From the NCBI GenBank assembly GCA_041311015.1, contig JBFYKG010000013.1, positions 1-24,050 on the forward strand: DNA of 24,050 nt, in the 5' to 3' direction. Position numbers and translations under genes: made by a program. The notes beneath the pieces were generated by a model that was given only the letters and a program-made list of their open reading frames with translations, was not told where the DNA came from and made no database searches. Within the stretch, counting starts at the first letter, position 1. Each line of letters begins with the position of its first letter. The DNA is from Fluviibacter sp041311015 (GTDB lineage Bacteria; Pseudomonadota; Gammaproteobacteria; Burkholderiales; Rhodocyclaceae). Below, piece by piece: positions 1-7,711 of the stretch.

Positions 1-2431
1 CTGGGCGCGGCTCGAATTCGAAACCAACCTTGCCGTCTTTACCCAAGGCCAGGAAGGCGGAGAATTTGCGACGGGTACGGGCCGAGACAAACTCTTTGAG
101 TAGATCGGTTTTGCCGCTGGTGAGCAGCTTGCTCATCTGTTCGGTATCAATCGGTTGCTGCAAGATGATCTGGCCGGAACGGAAGGTGCAGCTCTTGTCG
201 GGGCCGACCGATTTCTCACAGACGTAGGATGTGACATACGGGTACACATTGGCGGCGCACTTGGGGCACTTGCCGACCGACGCCACGCCACTGAAATCGA
301 CGGGTTCCGTGGCGGCGTCATCCGATTGGCCGAAGTCGAAAGCGGGCTGATGCTCGTCGTTGAGTTTAATGAGCGCGGCAAACGGGCGGCCCATCTTGTT
401 GCGGAAGCCGTTGAGCGGGCCAACCTGGCGCTCTTTGATGAGTGTTTCGATTTCGGCCGGCTCGAACTGGCGGCCGGCCACAGTTTTCCACAGGCCATAG
501 TCGCAGCTACCGCACTGAAACTTTTTGTAGGTTTCCTTGATGACGCCGCCGCACTTGGGGCACGGCGTGGTCAGCGTGCCAAAGTCGCCGGGGATGGTGT
601 CGTGTTCGTAGTTCTTCGCCTTGGCGACCATGTCTTCGGTCATCTGGGCAATTTCGGCCATGAACTGTTTGCGCGAGAGTTCGCCGCGCTCCATGCTGCC
701 GAGCTTGGATTCCCATTCGCCGGTGAGTTCGGGCGAGGTCAGCGCCGTGACGCCCAGACCGTTGAGCAGGGTCATCAGGTTAAAGGCCTTGGCCATCGGG
801 ATCAGCTCGCGGCCTTCGCGCAGCAAATATTGCTCGGTGAGCAGGCCTTCGATGATCTGGGCGCGCGTGGCCGGAGTGCCGAGGCCGCGGCCGGCCATGG
901 CGGCGCGTAGTTCGTCATCGTCGATGCGTTTGCCAGCGCTTTCCATGGCGGAGAGCAGCGTGGCCTCGGAATAGCGTGCTGGTGGGCGCGTGGCCGAAGC
1001 CTTGATGCGCACGTCTTCAGTCTTAACCGATTCGCCATCGGTCACGGCCGGCAGATTGGTTTCTTCGTCGCTTTCTTCTTTGCCGTACACGGTGAGCCAG
1101 CCCTTTTTGACGAGAACCTTGCCCTCGGTTTTGAACGGGTGCTTGCCGACGCGGGTAATGCGCGTGGTGACTAGATATTCAGCAGCAGGATAGAAGACCG
1201 AGAGGAAGCGGCGCACGACAAAGTCGTAGAGCTTAGCTTCAACGTCCGATAGGCTCTTGGGTACCGTGCCGGTCGGGATGATGGCGAAGTGATCCGAGAT
1301 CTTGGTGTTATTGAAGATGCGCTTGTTTGGTTTGACCCAGCCTTCTTTTACGATTTCGTTGGCGAAGGGTGCATAGAGGTCTGGTAGACCGGCCAGCACA
1401 TTGTGCACGGTGGGCAGATAATCTTCCGGCAGGGCACGCGAATCGGTCCGCGGGTAAGTCAGGACCTTGTGCTTTTCATAGAGCGCCTGAGCGATGGAAA
1501 GCGTGGTTTTGGCGGAGAAGCCAAAACGCGTGTTCGCCTCACGTTGCAAGCTCGTTAGGTCAAATAACAGGGGAGATAGCCGATTTTCCGGTTTGGCCGT
1601 ATCGGTAACGATGCCGGGTTTTCCCAGACATTCGCCGCGGATCGCAGCAGCCTCTGCCTCTTTCCACAGACGTTCGGCGCGGGCGTGTTCGTCCTCGCCT
1701 TTTTTGAAACCTTCGTCAAACCAGCGACCGGTATACGACCCGCCGGCAGCTTCAAAGTCGCCTTCGACTTCCCAGTAGTTGCGCGGCACGAAGGCGCGGA
1801 TCTCTTTCTCGCGCTCGACCACCAGCGACAGCGTTGGGGTCTGCACACGGCCGACCGTGGTGAGGTGAAAACCGCCGGTTTTGGAATTGAACGCCGTCAT
1901 GGCGCGGGTGCCATTGATACCGACCAGCCAGTCCGATTCCGAACGGCAGACGGCGGCATCGCCCAGGCCCTGCATATCAGCCCCATCGCGCAGATGCTTG
2001 AAGCCGTCCTGGATGGATTCCTTGGTCATCGATTGCAGCCACAGGCGTTGTACAGGCACTTTGGCCTTGGCGTACTGGGCAATGTAATTAAAGATGAGCT
2101 CACCTTCGCGGCCCGCGTCACATGCGTTGATGAGGCCATCAACATCTTTACGGCGCAGTAGCTTCTGCAGCACTTTCAAGCGCGGTGCCGATTTCTCGAT
2201 AGGCTGCAGATCAAAGTGTGGCGGAATCACGGGCAGATGGGCAAATGTCCACTTGCCGCGTTTGACCTCGAACTGTTCTGGGCAGATTAGGGCCAGTAAA
2301 TGGCCAACGGCCGACGAGAGGACGTAATCGTCGCTTTCATAATAGTCATCGTGCTTGGTAAAGCCGCCGAGCGCTTTGGAAATATCCAGAGCGACAGAAG
2401 GTTTCTCGGCGATGATCAGCTTTTTGCCCAT
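1..2431 (-). CDS. topB: DNA topoisomerase III (3' end beyond the left edge)
   Basis: Type IA topoisomerase that cuts one DNA strand through a tyrosine and passes the other strand; topoisomerase III mainly decatenates DNA and resolves recombination intermediates. The frame is open from the ATG at 2431 to base 1 (810 codons) without a stop, so the gene continues off the window. The N-terminus MGKKLIIAEKPSVA is the family start. The Toprim acidic motif DAGREGE lies at residues 105-111, in the form usual for TopB rather than TopA. The catalytic tyrosine is Tyr326 in LTYPRTDS, close to Tyr328 of E. coli TopB. Near the C-terminus are two Cys-rich zinc-ribbon stretches, beginning CPKCGG and CPKCAA, as in the long TopB proteins of betaproteobacteria. 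It lies 153 nt downstream of smg on the same strand. No good Shine-Dalgarno precedes the ATG; the start is chosen from family alignment. Confidence 0.95.
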   Translation of the reverse strand, partial: MGKKLIIAEKPSVALDISKALGGFTKHDDYYESDDYVLSSAVGHLLALICPEQFEVKRGKWTFAHLPVIPPHFDLQPIEKSAPRLKVLQKLLRRKDVDGLINACDAGREGELIFNYIAQYAKAKVPVQRLWLQSMTKESIQDGFKHLRDGADMQGLGDAAVCRSESDWLVGINGTRAMTAFNSKTGGFHLTTVGRVQTPTLSLVVEREKEIRAFVPRNYWEVEGDFEAAGGSYTGRWFDEGFKKGEDEHARAERLWKEAEAAAIRGECLGKPGIVTDTAKPENRLSPLLFDLTSLQREANTRFGFSAKTTLSIAQALYEKHKVLTYPRTDSRALPEDYLPTVHNVLAGLPDLYAPFANEIVKEGWVKPNKRIFNNTKISDHFAIIPTGTVPKSLSDVEAKLYDFVVRRFLSVFYPAAEYLVTTRITRVGKHPFKTEGKVLVKKGWLTVYGKEESDEETNLPAVTDGESVKTEDVRIKASATRPPARYSEATLLSAMESAGKRIDDDELRAAMAGRGLGTPATRAQIIEGLLTEQYLLREGRELIPMAKAFNLMTLLNGLGVTALTSPELTGEWESKLGSMERGELSRKQFMAEIAQMTEDMVAKAKNYEHDTIPGDFGTLTTPCPKCGGVIKETYKKFQCGSCDYGLWKTVAGRQFEPAEIETLIKERQVGPLNGFRNKMGRPFAALIKLNDEHQPAFDFGQSDDAATEPVDFSGVASVGKCPKCAANVYPYVTSYVCEKSVGPDKSCTFRSGQIILQQPIDTEQMSKLLTSGKTDLLKEFVSARTRRKFSAFLALGKDGKVGFEFEPRP

Positions 2432-2545
2432 GGGGTGACGTCTCGTCTGACAGCTGATGGCGCGGCCTGGGAGCCACTTTCGCTATCCGGTAATTGGTGG
2501 GTGACGGACATCCTAAGACGCCGCCTAACCGCCGCATCATAGGAG

Positions 2546-2567
2546 GGCTTGCCGGGATTGGCAAGCC
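2546..2567. repeat. Perfect 8-bp inverted repeat between smg and topB
   Basis: GGCTTGCC and GGCAAGCC form a perfect stem of 8 bp with a 6-nt loop. It sits 18 nt past the smg stop and 115 nt before the topB start. No T-run follows on the minus strand, so it is not a standard intrinsic terminator. It could attenuate read-through into topB or stabilise the upstream mRNA end. Confidence 0.5.
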
Positions 2568-2584
2568 AGCCACCCCGTGCGGAT

Positions 2585-3052
2585 CTAGTTATAAACGGGG
2601 TGCGCTTCGTCGAGCAGGGTTTCGACCAGCAGGCAATCAACCGCCTGGTTGCGGCTCCAGAGCACCATGAGCACGATGATTTTGAAGTGTTCCAAGCTCA
2701 GATCGTCCATGGCCATGGCGCGGTCGATGATCAGCTCGCGCAGATCGGCCGGCACGGCATTCTGTTGCTCGAGCGCCCAGAGATAGTTCAGGCAATCGGT
2801 ACCCAGATGCGCGTATTCGCGATCCGTGTAGATCCGAATGGCATCGGCGGAGGGCAGCGCCACGGCACGATGCCGCTCACCAGCCAGCCCGGCTAGCCAG
2901 CCGAAAGCTTCGTCGATTTCTTCGCGTTCGAAACCCGCTTCGATCAGGGTTTCCGATAAGGGTTCGGCATCCAGCGTGATGGTCTGTTGCTCGTTGGGGC
3001 CCGCGCCAAGTTCTTCAAAGTGTTCGAATAGATAAACCAGAATATCGAGCAT
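2585..3052 (-). CDS. smg: Smg family protein (DUF494)
   Basis: 155-residue acidic protein of the Smg/DUF494 family. The start MLDILVYLFEHFEE is characteristic, and the length matches the family (about 150-160). Its biochemical role is not established; the family is known mainly from its fixed position next to dprA in beta- and gammaproteobacteria. The middle segment AFGWLAGL and the C-terminal helix-rich part (DRAMAMDDLSLEHFKIIVLMV) fit the family. It follows dprA by 44 nt on the same strand and precedes topB, so it is likely in one transcript with dprA. The ATG has a weak upstream AGG-containing sequence. No membrane segment or signal peptide is visible, so it is presumably cytoplasmic. Confidence 0.9.
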   Translation of the reverse strand: MLDILVYLFEHFEELGAGPNEQQTITLDAEPLSETLIEAGFEREEIDEAFGWLAGLAGERHRAVALPSADAIRIYTDREYAHLGTDCLNYLWALEQQNAVPADLRELIIDRAMAMDDLSLEHFKIIVLMVLWSRNQAVDCLLVETLLDEAHPVYN

Positions 3053-3096
3053 GGTGGCAACCTAAGCGTGGGTGAATCAAGATGCTGCTGTGGACA

Positions 3097-4236
3097 TTAT
3101 GCACGAATTAATCGTTGATAACGGCCGCCGGGTAAATTTGTTACCACGCCATCCAGACTGAGCTCGGTCAGCATGGCCAGCACCGCATCGGCGGCCATAT
3201 TGCAGCGACTGATGAGCTGATCCAGCGTGGCCGGTTCGTGGCCCAGCGCTTCAAGCAGTCTGGCATGAGACTCAGAAGGCGAGGATGTGGGTGCGGCTGT
3301 GGCTGGGGCGATTTGGGTCGGTGCCAGCGATTGGGGCTGTAGCTCCTCCAGAATGTCCTGCGCGCATTCGACCAGTTTGGCGCCCTGTTTGATCAGTGCA
3401 TGACACCCTTTATATTGGGGGGCATGGATTGAACCGGGGATCGCGAAAATATCGCGGCCCAGTTCGCCGGCCAGGCGGGCGGTGATGAGCGAGCCAGAGG
3501 CCGGTGCCGCCTCGACCACCAGGCAGGCCTGCCCCAGTGCTGCGATCAGGCGGTTGCGCCGGGGGAAGTTGCTGGCAGCCGCGACCGTGCCTAGAGGAAA
3601 CTCCGAGACGATGCAGCCATTACCCGTGATCAGATGCGCCAGCTTTTTGTTGCTGGCCGGATAGACCCGGTCAATGCCGGTGCCGATGACGGCGATGGTG
3701 CCGCTGCCTGTTTCGGAACGCAGGGCGCCTTCGTGGGCGGCAGCGTCGATCCCGAGCGCCAGGCCGCTGATAATACAGAAACCCGAATCGGCCAGCGTTT
3801 TGGAGAAGGCACGGGCATTTTCAAGGCCTTGCGGCGTAGCGCTGCGGCTACCGACCACGCCGATGGCGGCCCGATTCAGATAGGCCGGGTCGCCGTTCAC
3901 ATAGAGCAGGCTGGGTGGATCGGCCGATTCCAACAGACGTTGCGGGTAGTCCTTGTCGGCCAGTGTGATGAGGTGATGATCGGGGGCTTCCAGCCAGGTC
4001 AGGGTCTGCTCAATCACAGATTGCTGGCTTTCCAGCGTTAGGCCATCCAGCAGGGATTGAGCCAGTTTGATGCCAATCACCCCGGCGATGGCGCTGAGAC
4101 CGGCATCGATTACGGCGGCTGGGTGGCCAAAGGCCGAGAGCAGTTGTTGCTGGGTACGCGGACCGATGCCGGCAGGTAGCGTTAGGTTAAGCCAGGCGCG
4201 TAAATCGTCGGTGGCATGGTTTGCTGTGGGACTCAT
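3097..4236 (-). CDS. dprA: DNA processing protein DprA (Smf)
   Basis: Binds incoming single-stranded DNA during natural transformation and loads RecA on it; the gene is also kept in species not known to be competent. The 379 residues show the family order. A helix-hairpin-helix-like N-terminal region comes first (about 1-75). The Rossmann-fold core follows, with GVVGSRSATPQG at 126-137, ISGLALGIDAAAHEGAL at 156-172, VIGTGIDRVYP at 183-193 and NFPRRNRLIAALG at 223-235. A C-terminal winged-helix domain occupies about 310-375. The ATG at 4236 overlaps the stop of the upstream gene as ATGA, indicating translational coupling. smg follows after 44 nt. The sequence looks intact, with no missing motif. 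Confidence 0.96.
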   Translation of the reverse strand: MSPTANHATDDLRAWLNLTLPAGIGPRTQQQLLSAFGHPAAVIDAGLSAIAGVIGIKLAQSLLDGLTLESQQSVIEQTLTWLEAPDHHLITLADKDYPQRLLESADPPSLLYVNGDPAYLNRAAIGVVGSRSATPQGLENARAFSKTLADSGFCIISGLALGIDAAAHEGALRSETGSGTIAVIGTGIDRVYPASNKKLAHLITGNGCIVSEFPLGTVAAASNFPRRNRLIAALGQACLVVEAAPASGSLITARLAGELGRDIFAIPGSIHAPQYKGCHALIKQGAKLVECAQDILEELQPQSLAPTQIAPATAAPTSSPSESHARLLEALGHEPATLDQLISRCNMAADAVLAMLTELSLDGVVTNLPGGRYQRLIRA

Positions 4237-5135
4237 GGTTGATTCCTGAGAAGCATGGGGCGGACCTGGTCATCGATCTGGACCGGTTGCGTTGCAACGC
4301 GGATACGCACCAGCGCGGTATCGGCATAGGCCGCCACGACCACCCCGCTCCCGATGCGATGGCCGGGAATCTGCGTCCGTGTAATGCCGGGGTTATCGTC
4401 GATGACGCTGGTGCTGTTGTTGTCGCGGGCATCGACCGGTTGATCCAGTCTGCGCCCATAAGAGGTGACGGGGGGTCGCCATAGCGACACAGCCTGACCA
4501 TTGCGGAATCCCGACTGGCAACCACCGTCCAACACGACCAGATCGAGCGAGCCCGACATCGGATCAGCCAGCACATCGCTGGAGACCAGACCGATCACGC
4601 GTGCATCTCGTGGATTGGCCGGGTCCTTTTGTGGCGGATCCTTGCGCTGGGTATCCTCGCAGCCGTTGGCTGCCCACTGCTGCGCCGCGCTGGCCGTCAT
4701 CAGGCTATCACCGCGCGAGACTTCCTGGCGTACCGACTGGATACGTACCCAGGCCACACCGGGTTCGTTCGGATCAGCGATTTCCTGGTTCTCGGTCAGG
4801 CGTTGCAGCGTGCGGCCGCGCCCTACGGGGACCGCGAGCACGCCCAGTGTGCGATCAGCGTTGCGAAGTCGCAGGCCCTGCCGGAAAAGAACCACCTCGG
4901 TATCGGGTGCAATCCGTTCCTGATCATCCGCCAGTTTGATGCGAATAATGCTGCCCCGATCCATGATGCGCTGCTGTGTGGTGCCGCCGGTCACGCGCCC
5001 CAGGTTGGCAAAAACAGCTTCCGGCACGATGATCGGCAAGCCCGCGCTTTGCGCCAGAGCGTGCATTGATACGCTCCATAGCAGGACGATCAGTGCATGA
5101 CGTATCAGGAGTAAGGGGTTGAATCGGCAGTGCAT
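4233..5135 (-). CDS. Exported protein of the dprA-linked LysM family, LysM domain not visible
   Basis: In betaproteobacteria the gene ahead of dprA usually encodes an exported LysM peptidoglycan-binding protein. Here the later part resembles that family from memory: a segment beginning DARVIGLVSSDV and a tail IPGHRIGSGVVVAAYADTAL followed by VQIDDQVRPM. The usual LysM motif (a GDTLW-type start with a PGD-type end) is not seen. The ATG at 5135 gives 300 residues and begins with a signal peptide: basic MHCRFNPLLLIRH, a hydrophobic stretch, then cleavage near ALAQS. An ATG at 5186 would add 17 residues ahead of the signal peptide and is less likely. Neither start has a clear Shine-Dalgarno. The stop overlaps the dprA start (ATGA). 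It is divergent from def. Function unknown; probably periplasmic or cell-wall associated. Confidence 0.75.
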   Translation of the reverse strand: MHCRFNPLLLIRHALIVLLWSVSMHALAQSAGLPIIVPEAVFANLGRVTGGTTQQRIMDRGSIIRIKLADDQERIAPDTEVVLFRQGLRLRNADRTLGVLAVPVGRGRTLQRLTENQEIADPNEPGVAWVRIQSVRQEVSRGDSLMTASAAQQWAANGCEDTQRKDPPQKDPANPRDARVIGLVSSDVLADPMSGSLDLVVLDGGCQSGFRNGQAVSLWRPPVTSYGRRLDQPVDARDNNSTSVIDDNPGITRTQIPGHRIGSGVVVAAYADTALVRIRVATQPVQIDDQVRPMLLRNQP

Positions 5136-5138
5136 CGC

Positions 5139-5144
5139 TATAAT
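5139..5144 (+). promoter_or_regulatory. Candidate -10 element for def-fmt
   Basis: TATAAT matches the sigma-70 -10 consensus exactly and lies about 95 nt ahead of the def start, in the divergent intergenic region. No good -35 is found at 16-18 nt spacing; TTGAAT at 5119-5124 would leave only 14 nt. The reverse complement reads TATTAT, but it lies 4 nt from the preferred start of the minus-strand gene, so it fits def better. Confidence 0.35.
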
Positions 5145-5239
5145 AGGGGGACTCAAGGCGCCGGTGGTCGGCTGCCGGACAAGCATAAATCATTTTATAC
5201 AGTCTGCACCAACCTCCGGCGCAGACTGCCCGACAAGCG

Positions 5240-5743
5240 ATGGCCCTGCTCCCGATTCTTCGATTTCCTGACGAACGCCTGCGTACCGTGGCTAAACCGG
5301 TGACGGTGTTTGACGCTGCCCTGCGCCAGCTGACGCAGGATATGGCCGAGACCATGTACGAAGCCCCCGGTATCGGCCTAGCGGCAACCCAGGTCAATGT
5401 GCATCTGCGTGTGCTGGTGGTGGACGTATCGGAGGCGCAGAACGAATTGCAGGTCTTCATCAATCCGGTCATTGAAAACGTCAGCGGTATGCAGACTTAT
5501 GAAGAGGGCTGCCTGTCGGTGCCGGGGATTTACGACAAGGTGGATCGCCCGTCGGATGTGCGCGTTCGCTATCAGAATCTGGATGGTAAGGAACAGGTGC
5601 TCGAAACCGGTGGGCTGCTTGCCGTCTGTCTGCAGCACGAAGTGGATCATCTGAATGGCAAGGTCTTTGTGGACCATCTCTCACAATTGAAGCAGACGCG
5701 CATCAAGAACAAACTGGCCAAGCAGTCGCGCCATACCGCCTGA
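5240..5743 (+). CDS. def: Peptide deformylase
   Basis: Removes the N-formyl group from the first methionine of nascent proteins, using a bound metal ion (usually Fe2+). The 167 residues match the usual length of 165-170. All three family motifs are present: GIGLAATQ at 44-51, EGCLSVPG at 89-96 with metal ligand Cys91, and QHEVDH at 132-137 with ligands His133 and His137 and catalytic Glu134. The ATG at 5240 gives the typical start (M-A-L-L-P-I-L-R-F-P-D). The upstream bases carry no strong Shine-Dalgarno. The TGA stop shares its last base with the fmt start (TGATG), so the two genes are probably translationally coupled. Confidence 0.98.
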   Translation: MALLPILRFPDERLRTVAKPVTVFDAALRQLTQDMAETMYEAPGIGLAATQVNVHLRVLVVDVSEAQNELQVFINPVIENVSGMQTYEEGCLSVPGIYDKVDRPSDVRVRYQNLDGKEQVLETGGLLAVCLQHEVDHLNGKVFVDHLSQLKQTRIKNKLAKQSRHTA

Positions 5744-6687
5744 TGACGGGTGCAACGGATTTGCGCGTTGGATTTGCCGGAACGCCGGCCTTTGCCGAGC
5801 AGGCGTTGCAGGCCATTCTGTCGGCCGGGTTCAATGTGGTGGTTGCCCTAACGCAACCCGATCGGCCTTCGGGGCGTGGTATGCAGTTGACCCCTTCCCC
5901 TGTAAAACAGTTAGCGTTAAAACACGGCATTCCCGTTGAGCAGCCGGTGTCGTTACGTAATGACGATGCGCAAGCCATGTTGCGGGCCTACGATCTGGAC
6001 GTATTGGTCGTGGTGGCCTATGGGCTCATTCTGCCGCAGGTGGTGCTGGATATGCCGCGTGCGGGTTGTTTGAATATTCACGCCTCGTTGTTGCCGCGCT
6101 GGCGCGGTGCCGCGCCCATTCATCGCGCGATTGAAGCGGGCGATACCGAGACAGGCGTGTGCATCATGCAGATGGATGTCGGGCTGGATACTGGCGGTGT
6201 AGTCGACGAGGCGCGTTTGCCGATTTTACCGACGGAAACCACGGCCCAATTGCATGACCGGCTTGCGGCGCTGGGCGCCGACAGGATTGTTGCCGTTTTG
6301 CAGCAGCTGGCTGTAGGGGGTGCCTTGCATGCCCTGCCCCAGTCCGAAGCCGGCGTGACCTATGCACACAAACTGGAGAAGGCCGAGTCGCTGCTGGACC
6401 CGGTCCAGTCGGCGGCGCAGCTAGACCGCCAGATTCGCGCGTATAACCCCTTCCCTGGCGCGGTGCTGCAATCCGACGGCAAACCCATCAAGATCTGGCA
6501 GGCCAGTATCGTGGCAGGTCAGGGCATACCGGGGACCGTGCTGGCAGCCGATGATCATGGCGTGGTGGTAGCCTGTGGTGATGGCGCACTCCGTTTAGAG
6601 GTGCTACAGGCGCCGGGCGGCAAGCGGTTGCCTGCCGCGGACTTTTTGCGCGGACATCCACTCACCGTCGGTACCGTGCTGACTTGA
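5743..6687 (+). CDS. fmt: Methionyl-tRNA formyltransferase
   Basis: Transfers a formyl group from 10-formyltetrahydrofolate to Met-tRNA(fMet) for translation initiation. Of the 314 residues, the N-terminal Rossmann domain has the start RVGFAGTPAFAEQAL and the loop LTQPDRPSGRG (36-46). The catalytic set is Asn111, His113 in NIHASLLPRWRGAAPI, and Asp149 in VGLDTGG, equivalent to Asn106, His108 and Asp144 in E. coli. The C-terminal OB-fold domain (about 210-310) includes AYNPFPGAV. The length is normal. It is coupled to def by a one-base overlap. The stop is followed by an 84-nt spacer before htpX, so htpX may have its own promoter. Confidence 0.98.
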   Translation: MTGATDLRVGFAGTPAFAEQALQAILSAGFNVVVALTQPDRPSGRGMQLTPSPVKQLALKHGIPVEQPVSLRNDDAQAMLRAYDLDVLVVVAYGLILPQVVLDMPRAGCLNIHASLLPRWRGAAPIHRAIEAGDTETGVCIMQMDVGLDTGGVVDEARLPILPTETTAQLHDRLAALGADRIVAVLQQLAVGGALHALPQSEAGVTYAHKLEKAESLLDPVQSAAQLDRQIRAYNPFPGAVLQSDGKPIKIWQASIVAGQGIPGTVLAADDHGVVVACGDGALRLEVLQAPGGKRLPAADFLRGHPLTVGTVLT

Positions 6688-6711
6688 AATCTGGCGGCTT
6701 GTTCCTAAGCT
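6683..6711 (+). promoter_or_regulatory. Possible heat-shock (sigma-32-like) promoter ahead of htpX
   Basis: CTTGAAA at 6683-6689 matches the sigma-32 -35 element exactly and overlaps the fmt stop codon. It is followed after 14 nt by CCTAAGCT at 6704-6711, which agrees with only about four defined positions of the -10 element CCCCATNT. htpX is a heat-shock gene in several proteobacteria, which makes the match worth recording, but the -10 is poor. Confidence 0.25.
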
Positions 6712-6760
6712 AGTCTTAAGCCCGATTGGTTTAAATGATTCCCGGGGCGCTTGTTGCCCG

Positions 6761-6766
6761 AAGGAG
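6761..6766 (+). promoter_or_regulatory. Shine-Dalgarno of htpX
   Basis: AAGGAG lies 5 nt before the ATG at 6772 and only 2 nt before the ATG at 6769. The spacing favours the second ATG as the start and excludes the TTG at 6751, which lies upstream of this ribosome binding site. Confidence 0.7.
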
Positions 6767-6771
6767 TGATG

Positions 6772-7617
6772 ATGAATAACTGGTTCAAGACAACAATCCT
6801 GTTTGCGGCAATCACAGCGCTGTTCATGATGATCGGTGCGTTGATTGGTGGCCGAGAAGGCATGATGATGGCGCTACTCATTGGTGGCGGCATGAACTTC
6901 TTTGCCTACTGGTTTTCCGACAAGATGGTACTGCGGATGTACAACGCGCACCCAGTGGACGAAACCTCGTCGCCGTATCTTTACAACATGGTGCGTGATC
7001 TGGCGACACGTGCTGACCTGCCCATGCCGCGGGTCTACCTGATCGACGAAGCGCAACCCAATGCTTTTGCCACGGGCCGTAATCCGGAGAATGCGGCGGT
7101 CGCTGCAACAACCGGCATCGTAAGTCTGCTGAGTGAGCGCGAGTTGCGCGGCGTCATGGCGCATGAGCTGGCCCATGTGAAGCATCGCGATATTCTGACG
7201 TCAACGATTGCCGCCACCTTGGCAGGCGCAATCTCGGCCCTGGCCAACTTCGCCATGTTCTTTGGTGGTCGTGATGAAGACGGCCGCCCGGCCAATGCCA
7301 TTGTCGGCATCATCGTCGCGATCATTGCACCGCTGGCGGCGGCATTGATCCAGATGGCGATTTCGCGGGCGCGCGAGTTTGAAGCCGATCGCGGTGGGGC
7401 AGAGATCAGTGGTGACCCGCTGGCGCTGGCCAGTGCTCTGGGCAAAATCGATGCCTATGCGCGCGGGATTCCCTTCCCGACCGCAGAAGCCCATCCGGCA
7501 ACCGCCCAGATGATGATCATGAATCCTTTGGCGGGCGGTGCTGTCGACAGCCTGTTCTCGACGCACCCGAAAACGGCAGAGCGGATTGCCCGTCTGGAAG
7601 CAATGGCCGGCAGATAA
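6772..7617 (+). CDS. htpX: Zinc metalloprotease HtpX homologue (M48B family)
   Basis: Inner-membrane endoprotease of membrane-protein quality control, with its active site on the cytoplasmic side. The 281 residues begin MNNWFK, a common start in this family, followed by two hydrophobic segments (about 7-25 and 29-46). The zinc site is HELAHVKHRD, with His131, Glu132 and His135, and the third ligand comes from the EFEAD segment at 202-206. Two more hydrophobic stretches lie between these motifs (about 145-165 and 178-197). The region near the C-terminus contains LFSTHPKTAERIARL, typical of HtpX. The start is set by the AAGGAG at 6761-6766. The gene is separate from fmt by 84 nt and may be heat-inducible. 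Confidence 0.95.
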   Translation: MNNWFKTTILFAAITALFMMIGALIGGREGMMMALLIGGGMNFFAYWFSDKMVLRMYNAHPVDETSSPYLYNMVRDLATRADLPMPRVYLIDEAQPNAFATGRNPENAAVAATTGIVSLLSERELRGVMAHELAHVKHRDILTSTIAATLAGAISALANFAMFFGGRDEDGRPANAIVGIIVAIIAPLAAALIQMAISRAREFEADRGGAEISGDPLALASALGKIDAYARGIPFPTAEAHPATAQMMIMNPLAGGAVDSLFSTHPKTAERIARLEAMAGR

Positions 7618-7624
7618 AGTGGCC

Positions 7625-7641
7625 GACCGGCGCGCCCGGTC
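7625..7641. terminator. Possible weak terminator hairpin between htpX and the nuclease gene
   Basis: GACCGG and CCGGTC pair over 6 bp around a 5-nt loop, just past the htpX stop and between two converging genes. The stem is GC-only at its core but no T-run follows on either strand, so termination is uncertain. Confidence 0.3.
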
Positions 7642-7711
7642 CTCATTGACAAAAAGGCGTCGCAAATTGGACTAAACCCGCCAGTCGTCCCCTTGGTGAC
7701 AACTTGTGGAA

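Noticed and set aside
155..910. 251-codon plus-strand open frame inside topB, and a second one at 1685-2161
   Set aside because: Both are antisense to a well-conserved topoisomerase and have no recognisable domain; they arise from GC-rich codon use on the opposite strand.
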